Of a DNA stretch of 48,899 bases, positions 27,385 to 34,705 are shown piece by piece. Both the position numbers and the translations under genes were made by a program. This DNA comes from an uncultured Clostridia bacterium (lineage in GTDB: Bacteria; Bacillota; Clostridia; Oscillospirales; Oscillospiraceae), in the NCBI GenBank assembly GCA_945482615.1, contig CALYRG010000006.1, positions 1 to 48,899 of the forward strand, read 5' to 3'. Below the pieces are notes generated by a model that was not told the origin of the DNA, did not search any database, and was given only the letters and a program-made list of their open reading frames with translations. Every line of letters starts with the position of its first letter. The stretch's first letter is position 1.

Positions 27385-28088
27385 AAGAGCGTCTGCAAAA
27401 GATCCTTTCCGCCCGGGGCGCTGCCTCCCGGCGGAAGGCGGAGGAGCTGATCCGGGCGGGACGGGTGACGGTAAACGGTATTCCGGCCGTATTGGGGACA
27501 GCGGCAGATCCGGAGACGGATGCCATAAAAATTGATGGCAAACCGCTCCCCGGGCCACAGAAGAACGTGTACATCCTGCTTCATAAACCCCGGGGCTACG
27601 TCACCACCCTGTCTGATGAGAAGGGCAGAAAGAACGTGACCCAGCTGCTCACTGGCTGCGGCTGCCGGGTATATCCGGTAGGGCGGCTGGATATGGACTC
27701 GGAAGGGCTGCTGCTTCTGACCAATGACGGTGACTTCGCACAAAAGCTTACCCACCCCAGCAAAGAGGTGGACAAGGTGTATCAGGTCCGTGTCACCGGC
27801 TATACGCCGGGGGCGCAGGAGCGGCTGGCCAGGCCCATCACCCTGGACGGCTACACCATCGCAAAACCCGGGGTGCGGCTTTTGCGTGTGCAGGAGGACC
27901 GGGCAATGCTGGAAGTGACCATCCACGAAGGAAGAAACCGACAGGTGCGGCGGATGTGTGCTGCCGCTGGGATGGAGGTAAAGCGTCTGCTGCGGGTGCG
28001 GGAAGGGAAGCTCTGCCTGGGCAGCCTGAAATGCGGCCAGTGGCGGTATCTGACGGAGGAGGAAGTGCGGACACTCCTGACGGAATAA
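27381..28088 (+). CDS. rluB: 23S rRNA pseudouridine synthase RluB/RsuA family
   Basis: 235-aa enzyme that isomerises uridine to pseudouridine in rRNA. N-terminal S4 RNA-binding domain (residues 1-60, RLQKILSARGAASRRKAEE) and catalytic core with Asp104 in GRLDMDSEGLLLLTNDG. EGRNRQVRRMCAAAG is the RsuA-family motif. The RluB name follows gene order; RsuA or RluE specificity cannot be excluded. GGGGAGGCG precedes ATG 27381, which overlaps the dacF stop. Confidence 0.92.
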   Translation: MKERLQKILSARGAASRRKAEELIRAGRVTVNGIPAVLGTAADPETDAIKIDGKPLPGPQKNVYILLHKPRGYVTTLSDEKGRKNVTQLLTGCGCRVYPVGRLDMDSEGLLLLTNDGDFAQKLTHPSKEVDKVYQVRVTGYTPGAQERLARPITLDGYTIAKPGVRLLRVQEDRAMLEVTIHEGRNRQVRRMCAAAGMEVKRLLRVREGKLCLGSLKCGQWRYLTEEEVRTLLTE

Positions 28089-28120
28089 CCCGACAAAACG
28101 TCTTTTTTGCAGTTTGATAC

Positions 28121-28149
28121 TTGCAAAATTGCATGGTGTCTGCTACTAT
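28121..28149 (+). promoter_or_regulatory. Extended -10 promoter for the RpiR-family regulator
   Basis: TTGCAA (28121-28126), 17 bp, TACTAT (28144-28149) with TGC in front of the -10. Confidence 0.7.
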
Positions 28150-28192
28150 ATGGAAGGTCATGCAAGAATGATTTCGCCTATGGGAGGCAGCT

Positions 28193-29059
28193 ATGCAATA
28201 CGATTTTCTCTCTATTCTCCAGCAGAAGGAGCAGTCCTTTTCCAAGGGGCAGAAGCGGATCGCCCGCTATATCACAGAGCAGTATGACAAGGCAGCCTTT
28301 ATGACCGCCAACCGCCTGGGTAAGACTGTGGGCGTGTCGGAGTCCACCGTGGTTCGTTTTGCGGTAGATCTGGGCTTTGACGGCTACCCCAGTATGCAGA
28401 AGGCCATGCGGGAGATGGTACTCAACCGTCTGACCTCTGTGCAGCGCATCGAGGTGGCAAATGACCGCTTCGGTGACCAGGATGTGGTATCTATGGTGCT
28501 TCACTCCGACATGGAGAAGCTCCGCCAGACCGGAGAGACCCTGGATCGCCAGCAGTTCCAGACGGCAGTGAACGCCATTCTCAGAGCCAAACGGGTGTAT
28601 ATCATCGGCGTGCGCAGTGCGGCGCCTCTTGCCAATTTCCTGGGGTATTATCTGAACTATATGTTCAACAATGTCCATGTTGTATCCGGCGTGGGCGTGG
28701 GGGAGATGTTTGAACGGATTGTTGGCGTCAACAGCGAGGACGTTGTGGTGGCGTTCTCCTTCCCCCGGTATTCCTCTTCCACCACCAAGGGCGCCCAGTA
28801 CGCCCGGTCTGCCGGTGCCAGGGTCATCGGCATCACCGACAGCGCACTGTCCCCCCTGGGACAGTGCAGCGACTGTGTGCTGCTGGCCAAGAGCGACATG
28901 GTCTCCCTGGTTGACTCCCTGGTGGCGCCTCTGAGCGTGGTCAATGCGATGATCGTGGCTGTGGCCGCCAAGAAGGAAAAGGAGCTGTCCAAGACCTTCT
29001 CCGATCTGGAGCGAATCTGGGACGAGTATAACGTCTACGAAAAGCAGACGGGCAAATGA
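28193..29059 (+). CDS. MurR/RpiR-family transcriptional regulator
   Basis: 288-aa regulator with an N-terminal RpiR helix-turn-helix (residues 1-77, including GVSESTVVRFAVDLGFDGYP) and a C-terminal SIS sugar-phosphate-binding domain (about 125-255, with VYIIGVRSAAPLANFL and VVAFSFPRYSSST). Such proteins sense phosphosugars and control sugar or amino-sugar catabolism. It has its own promoter and overlaps the flavoprotein gene downstream by 4 bp. No sugar gene is adjacent, so the effector is unknown. A GGGAGGCAG box precedes ATG 28193. Confidence 0.92.
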   Translation: MQYDFLSILQQKEQSFSKGQKRIARYITEQYDKAAFMTANRLGKTVGVSESTVVRFAVDLGFDGYPSMQKAMREMVLNRLTSVQRIEVANDRFGDQDVVSMVLHSDMEKLRQTGETLDRQQFQTAVNAILRAKRVYIIGVRSAAPLANFLGYYLNYMFNNVHVVSGVGVGEMFERIVGVNSEDVVVAFSFPRYSSSTTKGAQYARSAGARVIGITDSALSPLGQCSDCVLLAKSDMVSLVDSLVAPLSVVNAMIVAVAAKKEKELSKTFSDLERIWDEYNVYEKQTGK

Positions 29060-30291
29060 GCGGGTTTGATGGAATTGTGATCGGCGGCGGCCCTGCCGGG
29101 ATGTTCGCGGCTGTCACCGCTGCCGGGTGTGGGCAGAAGGTGCTGCTGCTGGAACGCAATGACCGGCTTGGCAGGAAGCTGCTCATCACAGGAAAAGGTC
29201 GATGCAATGTGACCAATCACTGCTCAGCCCAGGAGGTTTTGCAGAATATACCCCGAAATCCCCGGTTCCTCTACAGTGCCATGGCGGCATTTCCGCCGGA
29301 AAAGACCATCGCCTTCTTTGAAGAGCGGGGGTGTGCCCTGAAGACCGAGCGGGGGAACCGGGTGTTCCCGGTGACAGACCGCTCGGCCTCTGTGCTGGAT
29401 TGCCTGAAAGAGGAACTGAAAAAGCGGAGGGTGCAGGTGAAAACCGCCAGGGCTCAGGCTGTTGTGACCCGGGACGGCGGCGTGTGGGGCGTACAGACAG
29501 ACCAGGGAACGATTCCCTGCCGCTGGGCGATCCTCGCCACCGGCGGCCTCAGCTATCCGGCCACCGGCTCCACCGGAGACGGCTATGCCATGGCTGCCCG
29601 ACTGGGACACAGGATCGTTCCTGCTCAGGGAAGCCTGGTGCCCCTGCAGACGGAAGGCCCGGATTGCCCGGACATGCAGGGCCTTTCTTTACGGAATGTG
29701 GGGCTCAAGCTTCTGGACGCCGGGGGAAAGACGCTGTATAAGGATTTTGGGGAGCTGCTTTTTACCCATTTCGGGGTCTCCGGGCCCACGGTGCTGTCTG
29801 CCAGCTGCCACGTAAAAGGCGAGGGCTGCAGCCTTGTATTGGATCTGAAACCGGCTCTGGACGAAAAAAAGCTGGATGAACGCCTCCTGCGGGAGCTGGA
29901 TGCATATCCCAATCGTTCCGTAGAACATATCCTGACCCAGCTGCTGCCCCGATCCATGATTCCTGTGGTGCTGCGGCGGCTGGAAATGGACGCTTCTGTG
30001 CCTGCGCACTCGGTGACCCGGCAGCAGCGGCGAAAGCTATTGGAGCTGCTCAAGGCGTTTCCCATTTCCATAGCCGGAAAGCGGGGGGTGGAGGAAGCCA
30101 TCATCACCAGCGGCGGCGTGGCCGTAAATGAAGTCAATCCCAAAACCATGGCATCCAAAATAGTGCCGGGACTGTATTTCGCCGGGGAGATCCTGGACTG
30201 TGACGCCTATACCGGGGGCTTCAATCTGCAGATCGCCTGGGCCACAGCTTACGCCGCGGGAATGGCGGCAGGCAGCCAAAGCGAACCCTGA
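29056..30291 (+). CDS. NAD(P)/FAD-dependent oxidoreductase, BaiN/HI0933 family
   Basis: 411-aa flavoprotein with the dinucleotide-binding motif GGGPAG (residues 10-15), the family signature LGRKLLITGKGRCNVTN, and the C-terminal SGGVAVNEVNPKTMASK and AGEILDCDAYTGGFNLQIAW. Members are annotated as aminoacetone oxidase or BaiN-like flavoproteins; the true substrate of most is unknown. The ATGA overlap with the RpiR regulator gene suggests the two are made together. Confidence 0.9.
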   Translation: MSGFDGIVIGGGPAGMFAAVTAAGCGQKVLLLERNDRLGRKLLITGKGRCNVTNHCSAQEVLQNIPRNPRFLYSAMAAFPPEKTIAFFEERGCALKTERGNRVFPVTDRSASVLDCLKEELKKRRVQVKTARAQAVVTRDGGVWGVQTDQGTIPCRWAILATGGLSYPATGSTGDGYAMAARLGHRIVPAQGSLVPLQTEGPDCPDMQGLSLRNVGLKLLDAGGKTLYKDFGELLFTHFGVSGPTVLSASCHVKGEGCSLVLDLKPALDEKKLDERLLRELDAYPNRSVEHILTQLLPRSMIPVVLRRLEMDASVPAHSVTRQQRRKLLELLKAFPISIAGKRGVEEAIITSGGVAVNEVNPKTMASKIVPGLYFAGEILDCDAYTGGFNLQIAWATAYAAGMAAGSQSEP

Positions 30292-30322
30292 CCCGAAGGT
30301 TCGTCATCGCGTGGGCTTCTGC

Positions 30323-30340
30323 CCCGGCTCACCTGCCGGG
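30323..30340 (+). other. GC hairpin after the flavoprotein gene
   Basis: CCCGGC and GCCGGG with a 6-nt loop. No T tract, so termination is doubtful; it lies between the flavoprotein stop and the acpP promoter. Confidence 0.35.
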
Positions 30341-30382
30341 AGCGTAACCAAAATGCGCCGGGCCGTGCCCGCAAATCAGTGA

Positions 30383-30411
30383 TTGACAAAATCCAACCCA
30401 TGTAATAGAAT
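30383..30411 (+). promoter_or_regulatory. Sigma-A promoter for acpP
   Basis: Perfect TTGACA (30383-30388), 17 bp, TAGAAT (30406-30411). Confidence 0.8.
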
Positions 30412-30452
30412 AACACAAGAAACAAGCGAACAGCTTTTAGGAGGGATTACCG

Positions 30453-30674
30453 ATGTACGAAAAACTGGTGAAGTATGCCGCGAAGCAGCTGGAACTGGAC
30501 GAATCTGAGATCACGCCGGATTCCACCTTCGAAAGCCTGGGCATTGACTCCCTGGACATCGTGGAACTGATCATGGATCTGGAGAGCGAACTGGGTATTG
30601 AGCTGGATATGGAGGATCAGAAGATCGCAACCTTCCAGGAACTGGCAGACTTTATTGATGCCAAGCTTGCCTGA
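30453..30674 (+). CDS. acpP: Acyl carrier protein
   Basis: 73-aa acidic carrier protein of fatty acid synthesis. The phosphopantetheine attachment serine is Ser33 in GIDSLDIVELIM. Length and helix pattern are typical. A TAGGAGGGA box precedes ATG 30453. No other fatty acid gene is adjacent in this window; the SRP RNA follows directly and may be on the same transcript. Confidence 0.95.
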   Translation: MYEKLVKYAAKQLELDESEITPDSTFESLGIDSLDIVELIMDLESELGIELDMEDQKIATFQELADFIDAKLA

Positions 30675-30706
30675 TAATTATTGTATTACATCACCTTGTT
30701 TGGCTG

Positions 30707-31014
30707 ACCGGCTTATAACAAGGTCGCACTAGTCGGGGATCTAGCGGTGCCCTGTACCTGCAATCCGCTTTGCAGGGATGAATTCCCACACCCGGGCGTA
30801 CGTATACTGCTGCCCATCACGATCAGTGGCGTTGATAGAACGGTCTTGCGCAATGGAATCCCGTGAACCATGTCAGGTGGGGAACCAAGCAGCATTAAGC
30901 GGATCTTTCCGTGTGCCGCAAGAAAGCCGTTCCGGAGCTTACTGTCGGGGCTTCGTGTACGTACCGTTCAAATGTGGGTGTGCGATCTTGTTATGAGCCG
31001 GTCGCTTTTTCTTT
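30707..31014 (+). ncRNA. ffs: Signal recognition particle RNA, long (Alu-containing) form
   Basis: The ends are defined by a closing helix: 30707-30722 pairs with 30987-31002 along 16 bp with one G-U, followed by CGCTTTTTC, which would terminate transcription. The conserved domain IV is at about 30870-30897: GTCAGG, a GGAA tetraloop at 30881-30884 closed by GG/CC, and the AAGCAGC side of the asymmetric loop. The length of about 300 nt means an Alu-type 5' domain is present, as in Bacillus scRNA rather than the 4.5S RNA of E. coli. It lies just before dnaX, the same order as in Bacillus. I could not identify a convincing separate promoter. Confidence 0.93.
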
Positions 31015-31034
31015 GAAAGGAGAGGTCTGGGACT

Positions 31035-32642
31035 ATGGCTGCTTATCAGGCTTTATATCGGAAATACCGCCCTCAGTCCTTTGACGATGTCTCCGGACAG
31101 GCGGCGGTGACGCAGACGCTGAAGCATCAGCTGGTGACCGGAAAAATGAGCCATGCGTATCTGTTTACCGGCTCCCGGGGCACAGGCAAGACCACCTGCG
31201 CCAAAATCCTGGCCAAGGCGGTGAACTGCCTGAACCCCCAGGACGGCAACCCCTGCAATTGCTGTACAGCCTGCAGAGCCATCGACTCCGGCTCCTGTGT
31301 GGATGTGCTGGAAATCGATGCCGCCTCCAACAACGGCGTGGATAACGTCCGGGATCTGCGGGACGATGCCATCTACACCCCTGCCCAGGTGCGAACCCGT
31401 GTGTATATCATCGACGAGGTGCACATGCTCTCCATCTCCGCTTTCAATGCTCTGCTGAAGATCATTGAAGAGCCCCCGGAGCATCTGCTGTTCATTCTGG
31501 CTACCACGGAGCTGCACAAAGTACCGGCTACCATTCTGTCCCGATGCCAGCGGTTTTCCTTCCGGCGCATCAGCCAGGAGGATATCGCCGCCCGACTTCA
31601 GTATGTTGCCTATCAGGAGAATATCGACCTGGACGATGGGGCGGCACGGACGCTGGCACGGCTTGCCGACGGCGCAATGCGTGACGGACTGAGCCTGCTT
31701 GACCAGTGCGCATCTGCCACTGCCGGAGAACTGACGGCACAGCGTGTTTACGACTGCCTGGGTATTGCAGGAGAGCGGCGGTGCGGGGAACTGCTGACGT
31801 TTGTGGCTGACCACAACAGTAAGGCGGTTCTGGAGCTTTTCTCCCGGCTTTATGCCGAGGGGAAGGATCTGGGTGCGCTGCTGGATGAGCTGGAGTGCCT
31901 GACCCGGGATCTGATGGTCTTGAAAACTGCCGGTGGGGCGGGTATTACCATGCTCTCCGGCGTTGCCGATGATAAGCAGACCCTGGAACTCGCCGGTCGG
32001 TTCAGCACCGGAGAGCTGGTGCGCATCATGGAGCTTTTGCAGCAGACGCAAGCGGGGTTTACCCGCAGTGCCAGCCGCCGGATGGATGCGGAGCTGTGCC
32101 TGGTGCGGCTGTGCAGACCGGAGCTGAGCCTGGATGCCGATGCGCTGAATGCCCGGCTGACCCGGCTGGAAGAACAGATCAAAAACGGTGTGGCCGCTGC
32201 CCCCGCTTCGCAGAACAGGAGCGTGCGGCCTGAACCCGCAGAAGAGACTGCTGTGGTGCCTCCCCCGGCGGAGCCTGAGGAGAAAGCGGATGCCCTTGCC
32301 CCGGACGAAGCGCCGGTGGGCTTCTGGTCCGACCTGTGCGCCTCTGCCCGAAAGGAACTGGGGCCGCCCCTGAGCGGCTTTCTGTCCGCATCTGCCAGCA
32401 GTCCGGTTCAGGGCGTTCTGGCGGGAAACGTGCTGGAGCTTCGCTGCTCCAACACCTTTACCTGTACCATGCTGGACAAGCCCGATGTGCTGGAAATCCT
32501 CACCAGGAAGGCCGGTGCCATGCTGAACAGGCAGGTTCGGGCCAAGGTGGTGGATCTGTCAAAGAAGCCCGCTAGCAATCCCCGGATGGAGCAGCTGATG
32601 AATTTCGGCCGCGCCCACTCCGATATCATTCATATTAAATAA
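31035..32642 (+). CDS. dnaX: DNA polymerase III subunits gamma/tau
   Basis: 535-aa clamp-loader ATPase. Walker A GSRGTGKT (46-53), zinc-binding cysteines C65, C74, C77 and C80, Walker B with DEVH (127-130), sensor 1 SRCQRF, then the collar domain and a C-terminal tau-like region after about residue 400, introduced by an Ala/Pro/Glu-rich linker. I saw no A-rich slippery sequence of the kind that makes the short gamma form in E. coli. An AAAGGAGAGG box precedes ATG 31035. Operon with ybaB and recR, the usual order. Confidence 0.96.
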   Translation: MAAYQALYRKYRPQSFDDVSGQAAVTQTLKHQLVTGKMSHAYLFTGSRGTGKTTCAKILAKAVNCLNPQDGNPCNCCTACRAIDSGSCVDVLEIDAASNNGVDNVRDLRDDAIYTPAQVRTRVYIIDEVHMLSISAFNALLKIIEEPPEHLLFILATTELHKVPATILSRCQRFSFRRISQEDIAARLQYVAYQENIDLDDGAARTLARLADGAMRDGLSLLDQCASATAGELTAQRVYDCLGIAGERRCGELLTFVADHNSKAVLELFSRLYAEGKDLGALLDELECLTRDLMVLKTAGGAGITMLSGVADDKQTLELAGRFSTGELVRIMELLQQTQAGFTRSASRRMDAELCLVRLCRPELSLDADALNARLTRLEEQIKNGVAAAPASQNRSVRPEPAEETAVVPPPAEPEEKADALAPDEAPVGFWSDLCASARKELGPPLSGFLSASASSPVQGVLAGNVLELRCSNTFTCTMLDKPDVLEILTRKAGAMLNRQVRAKVVDLSKKPASNPRMEQLMNFGRAHSDIIHIK

Positions 32643-32654
32643 CGAAAGGAAACG

Positions 32655-33005
32655 ATGACAATGGCAAAAGGTGGATTCCGGGGTATGCCCGGTGGAATGA
32701 ATCAGGCAGCCATGATGAAGCAGGCCCAGAAGATGCAGCAGGAAATGCTGCGTATGCAGCAGGAGCAGGAGGCCAAGACCTTCTCCGCCTCTGCCGGCGG
32801 CGGTGTGGTCTGCGCCGTGGTCAATGGCAAGCATGAGCTTCTGGAGCTGACCATCAAGCCCGAGGCTGTGGACCCCGATGATGTGGAGATGCTCCAGGAT
32901 ATGGTGCTCGCTGCCGTCAACGAGGCACTGCGCACCGCAGATGCCGAGGCTGCCAGCAATATGTCCCGGCTTACCGGCGGTCTGAACCTGGGCGGCCTGT
33001 TCTAA
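32655..33005 (+). CDS. ybaB: Nucleoid-associated protein YbaB/EbfC family
   Basis: 116-aa dimeric DNA-binding protein conserved between dnaX and recR in most bacteria. N-terminal glycine/methionine-rich leader, then the [18 protein letters not shown] coiled helix and the core sheet [18 protein letters not shown]. Start is ATG 32655 or 32661; AAAGGAAAC fits the first. Confidence 0.93.
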   Translation: MTMAKGGFRGMPGGMNQAAMMKQAQKMQQEMLRMQQEQEAKTFSASAGGGVVCAVVNGKHELLELTIKPEAVDPDDVEMLQDMVLAAVNEALRTADAEAASNMSRLTGGLNLGGLF

Positions 33006-33014
33006 GGAGGGCCT

Positions 33015-33614
33015 ATGCAGTTTTTTCCCGCAGCCCTGCAGGATCTGACCGATCAGTTTGCCCGTCTGCCGGGCATTGGCGGAAAGACGGCCCAGAGGCT
33101 TGCGTTTCACGTGCTGAGTCTGCCTCAGGAGGAGGCGGAGAACTTTGCCAACGCCATTGTCCGCGCACGGAGGGAGGTGCACACCTGCCCCTGCTGCCAG
33201 AATCTGACAGACCGGGAACTGTGCCCCATCTGCGACGATGATACCCGGGACAAGAGCGTCATCTGCGTTGTGGCGGAGCCAAAGGATGTTATCGCCATGG
33301 AGCGGTCCCGGGAGTTCAGGGGGGTCTACCATGTGCTCCACGGCGTGATCTCGCCGCTGAACCATATTTCCCAGAACGATATCCGGATCAAGGAGCTTCT
33401 GAGCCGGGTGGGGCAGGGCAATGTACGGGAGGTCATTATGGCCACCAACCCCGACACCGAGGGCGAAGCCACTGCTATGTACATCTCCCGGCTTCTGCGG
33501 CCTATGGAAATCAAGGTGACCCGGCTGGCCTACGGCATTCCTGTGGGCAGTCAGCTGGAATACGCCGATGAAGTGACGCTCTCCCGGGCGCTGGAAGGCC
33601 GCCAGGAAATGTAG
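33015..33614 (+). CDS. recR: Recombination protein RecR
   Basis: 199-aa RecFOR-pathway protein that loads RecA onto gapped DNA. Helix-hairpin-helix LPGIGGKTAQRLAF (18-31), a four-cysteine zinc finger (C58, C61, C70, C73), and a Toprim domain with VVAEPKDVIAME and NPDTEGEATAMYI. TAAGGAGG precedes ATG 33015. Confidence 0.96.
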   Translation: MQFFPAALQDLTDQFARLPGIGGKTAQRLAFHVLSLPQEEAENFANAIVRARREVHTCPCCQNLTDRELCPICDDDTRDKSVICVVAEPKDVIAMERSREFRGVYHVLHGVISPLNHISQNDIRIKELLSRVGQGNVREVIMATNPDTEGEATAMYISRLLRPMEIKVTRLAYGIPVGSQLEYADEVTLSRALEGRQEM

Positions 33615-33623
33615 AATTTAAGT

Positions 33624-33660
33624 AAAAACCCTTCGGTTTCAGTGGAACCGGAGGGCTTTT
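33624..33660 (+). terminator. Shared terminator between recR and eamA
   Basis: A long stem (33624-33640 with 33644-33660, one bulge) with A-rich and T-rich ends on both sides. Because it lies between convergent genes it can stop both transcripts. Confidence 0.85.
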
Positions 33661-33664
33661 GCAT

Positions 33665-34549
33665 TCATTTTTTGTTGGGAAGCTGGGAAAGAATCACGGC
33701 GGTGAACACAAGTCCGCAGCCGAGCAGCTCGTAACTTTGCATCCGCTCGCCCAGGAGCCACCAGCCGCCCAAGGCGGCGAACACGGATTCCAGACTCATA
33801 ATCAGGGAAGCGGTGGTGCTCTCCAGATGCTGCTGACCCAGAATCTGCATGGAGTAGGCAAGACCCATGGACAGGACACCGGCAAACAGCAGAGGCCCCC
33901 AGCAGGCAAGGATATCCGCCGGAACCACCGTTTCTGTCAGAAGCATACAGGGAACGGAGACCACCGCCACCACCAGAGCCTGGACGCAGTTGAGCCGGAT
34001 GCAGTCCAGCTTTCCGGCGAACCGGTCGATGCAGGTGATCTGCACCGCGAAGGCCAGGGCACAGCCCATCAGCAGAAGATCCCCCTTGTTGACCCTGGAG
34101 ACGCCAACGCAGCTGAGCAGGAACAGGCCCACGACTGCAAGGCCCACGCTGAATACGGTGACTTTGGAAATCTTCTGCCCCAGAAGGTGGCCAAGCACCG
34201 GCACAAGGACGATGTACATGGCTGTGATGAAGCCGGCTTTGCCCGCCTCGGTGTAGACAAGCCCGACCTGCTGCAGGCTGGCGGCAATAAACAGAGCACC
34301 GCCGCAGATGATACCGGTTTTCCACAGCGCCGGATCGGTCCACTTTTTCACGGACTCCACCGGGGTACACTGCCTGCACTCAAGAACAAAGGCGCAGGGG
34401 GCCAGAAACAGAATCGCCAGCAGACACCGGACGGCCTGAAACGTAAAGGGCCCGATCCGGTCCATACCCACGCTCTGGGCGATGAAGGCGAAGCCCCAGA
34501 TGACGGTTGCCAGCAGAAGACTGACGCTTCCACGGATTTTTTCTTTCAT
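33665..34549 (-). CDS. EamA/DMT-family transporter
   Basis: 294-aa drug/metabolite transporter-type protein with ten predicted helices in two EamA repeats: LLLATVIWGFAFIAQSVGM and TFQAVRCLLAILFLAP in the first, STTASLIMSLESVFAALGGW and GERMQSYELLGCGLVF in the second. Substrates of such exporters vary (amino acids, metabolites, toxic compounds) and cannot be predicted here. ATG 34549 has an AAGGAAGG box 7 bp upstream; the open frame continues far upstream but only as an antisense shadow of pepF. Divergent from pepF. Confidence 0.9.
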   Translation of the reverse strand: MKEKIRGSVSLLLATVIWGFAFIAQSVGMDRIGPFTFQAVRCLLAILFLAPCAFVLECRQCTPVESVKKWTDPALWKTGIICGGALFIAASLQQVGLVYTEAGKAGFITAMYIVLVPVLGHLLGQKISKVTVFSVGLAVVGLFLLSCVGVSRVNKGDLLLMGCALAFAVQITCIDRFAGKLDCIRLNCVQALVVAVVSVPCMLLTETVVPADILACWGPLLFAGVLSMGLAYSMQILGQQHLESTTASLIMSLESVFAALGGWWLLGERMQSYELLGCGLVFTAVILSQLPNKK

Positions 34550-34610
34550 GGTGAAACCTTCCTTGTACACAGCGCTGCGGCCGGAAAATGTTTCCTCCGG
34601 GCCGAGGCAT

Positions 34611-34639
34611 ACTTTACCACAGATTCCGGTAAAATGCAA
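34611..34639 (-). promoter_or_regulatory. Sigma-A promoter for eamA
   Basis: Minus strand: TTGCAT (34639-34634), 17 bp, TAAAGT (34616-34611). The -35 is the inner end of the left palindrome arm. Confidence 0.6.
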
Positions 34640-34661
34640 GGGGTGTTGCTTTTTACCGGAA
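34624..34661. promoter_or_regulatory. 38-bp palindrome spanning both divergent promoters
   Basis: TTCCGGTAAAATGCAA (34624-34639) and TTGCTTTTTACCGGAA (34646-34661) are inverted repeats with 15 of 16 positions matching and a 6-bp centre. Each arm starts at one -35 hexamer and runs into the spacer of the same promoter, so a protein bound here would cover both promoters. Likely operator; binding protein unknown. Confidence 0.65.
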
Positions 34662-34673
34662 ATGTGGTACAAT
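34646..34673 (+). promoter_or_regulatory. Extended -10 promoter for pepF
   Basis: TTGCTT (34646-34651), 16 bp, TACAAT (34668-34673) with TGG in front of the -10. The -35 is the inner end of the right palindrome arm. Confidence 0.65.
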
Positions 34674-34705
34674 ACAGAAAAAGAATTGCAAACGGAGGAA
34701 TGTAT

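Noticed and set aside
28089-28112. GAC-AAAAC-GTC followed by six T after rluB as a terminator
   Set aside because: A 3-bp stem is too short to terminate; left unannotated.
30200-30382. Small plus-strand ORF between the flavoprotein gene and acpP
   Set aside because: It mostly overlaps the end of the flavoprotein gene in another frame and has no ribosome binding site.
30778-30996. Small ORFs inside 30707-31014
   Set aside because: They fall in the SRP RNA, whose closing helix and domain IV are unmistakable.
33659-34705. An open frame that would extend pepF by about 350 codons upstream
   Set aside because: It runs antisense through eamA, crosses the pepF promoter and has no family resemblance; ATG 34706 has a proper ribosome binding site.
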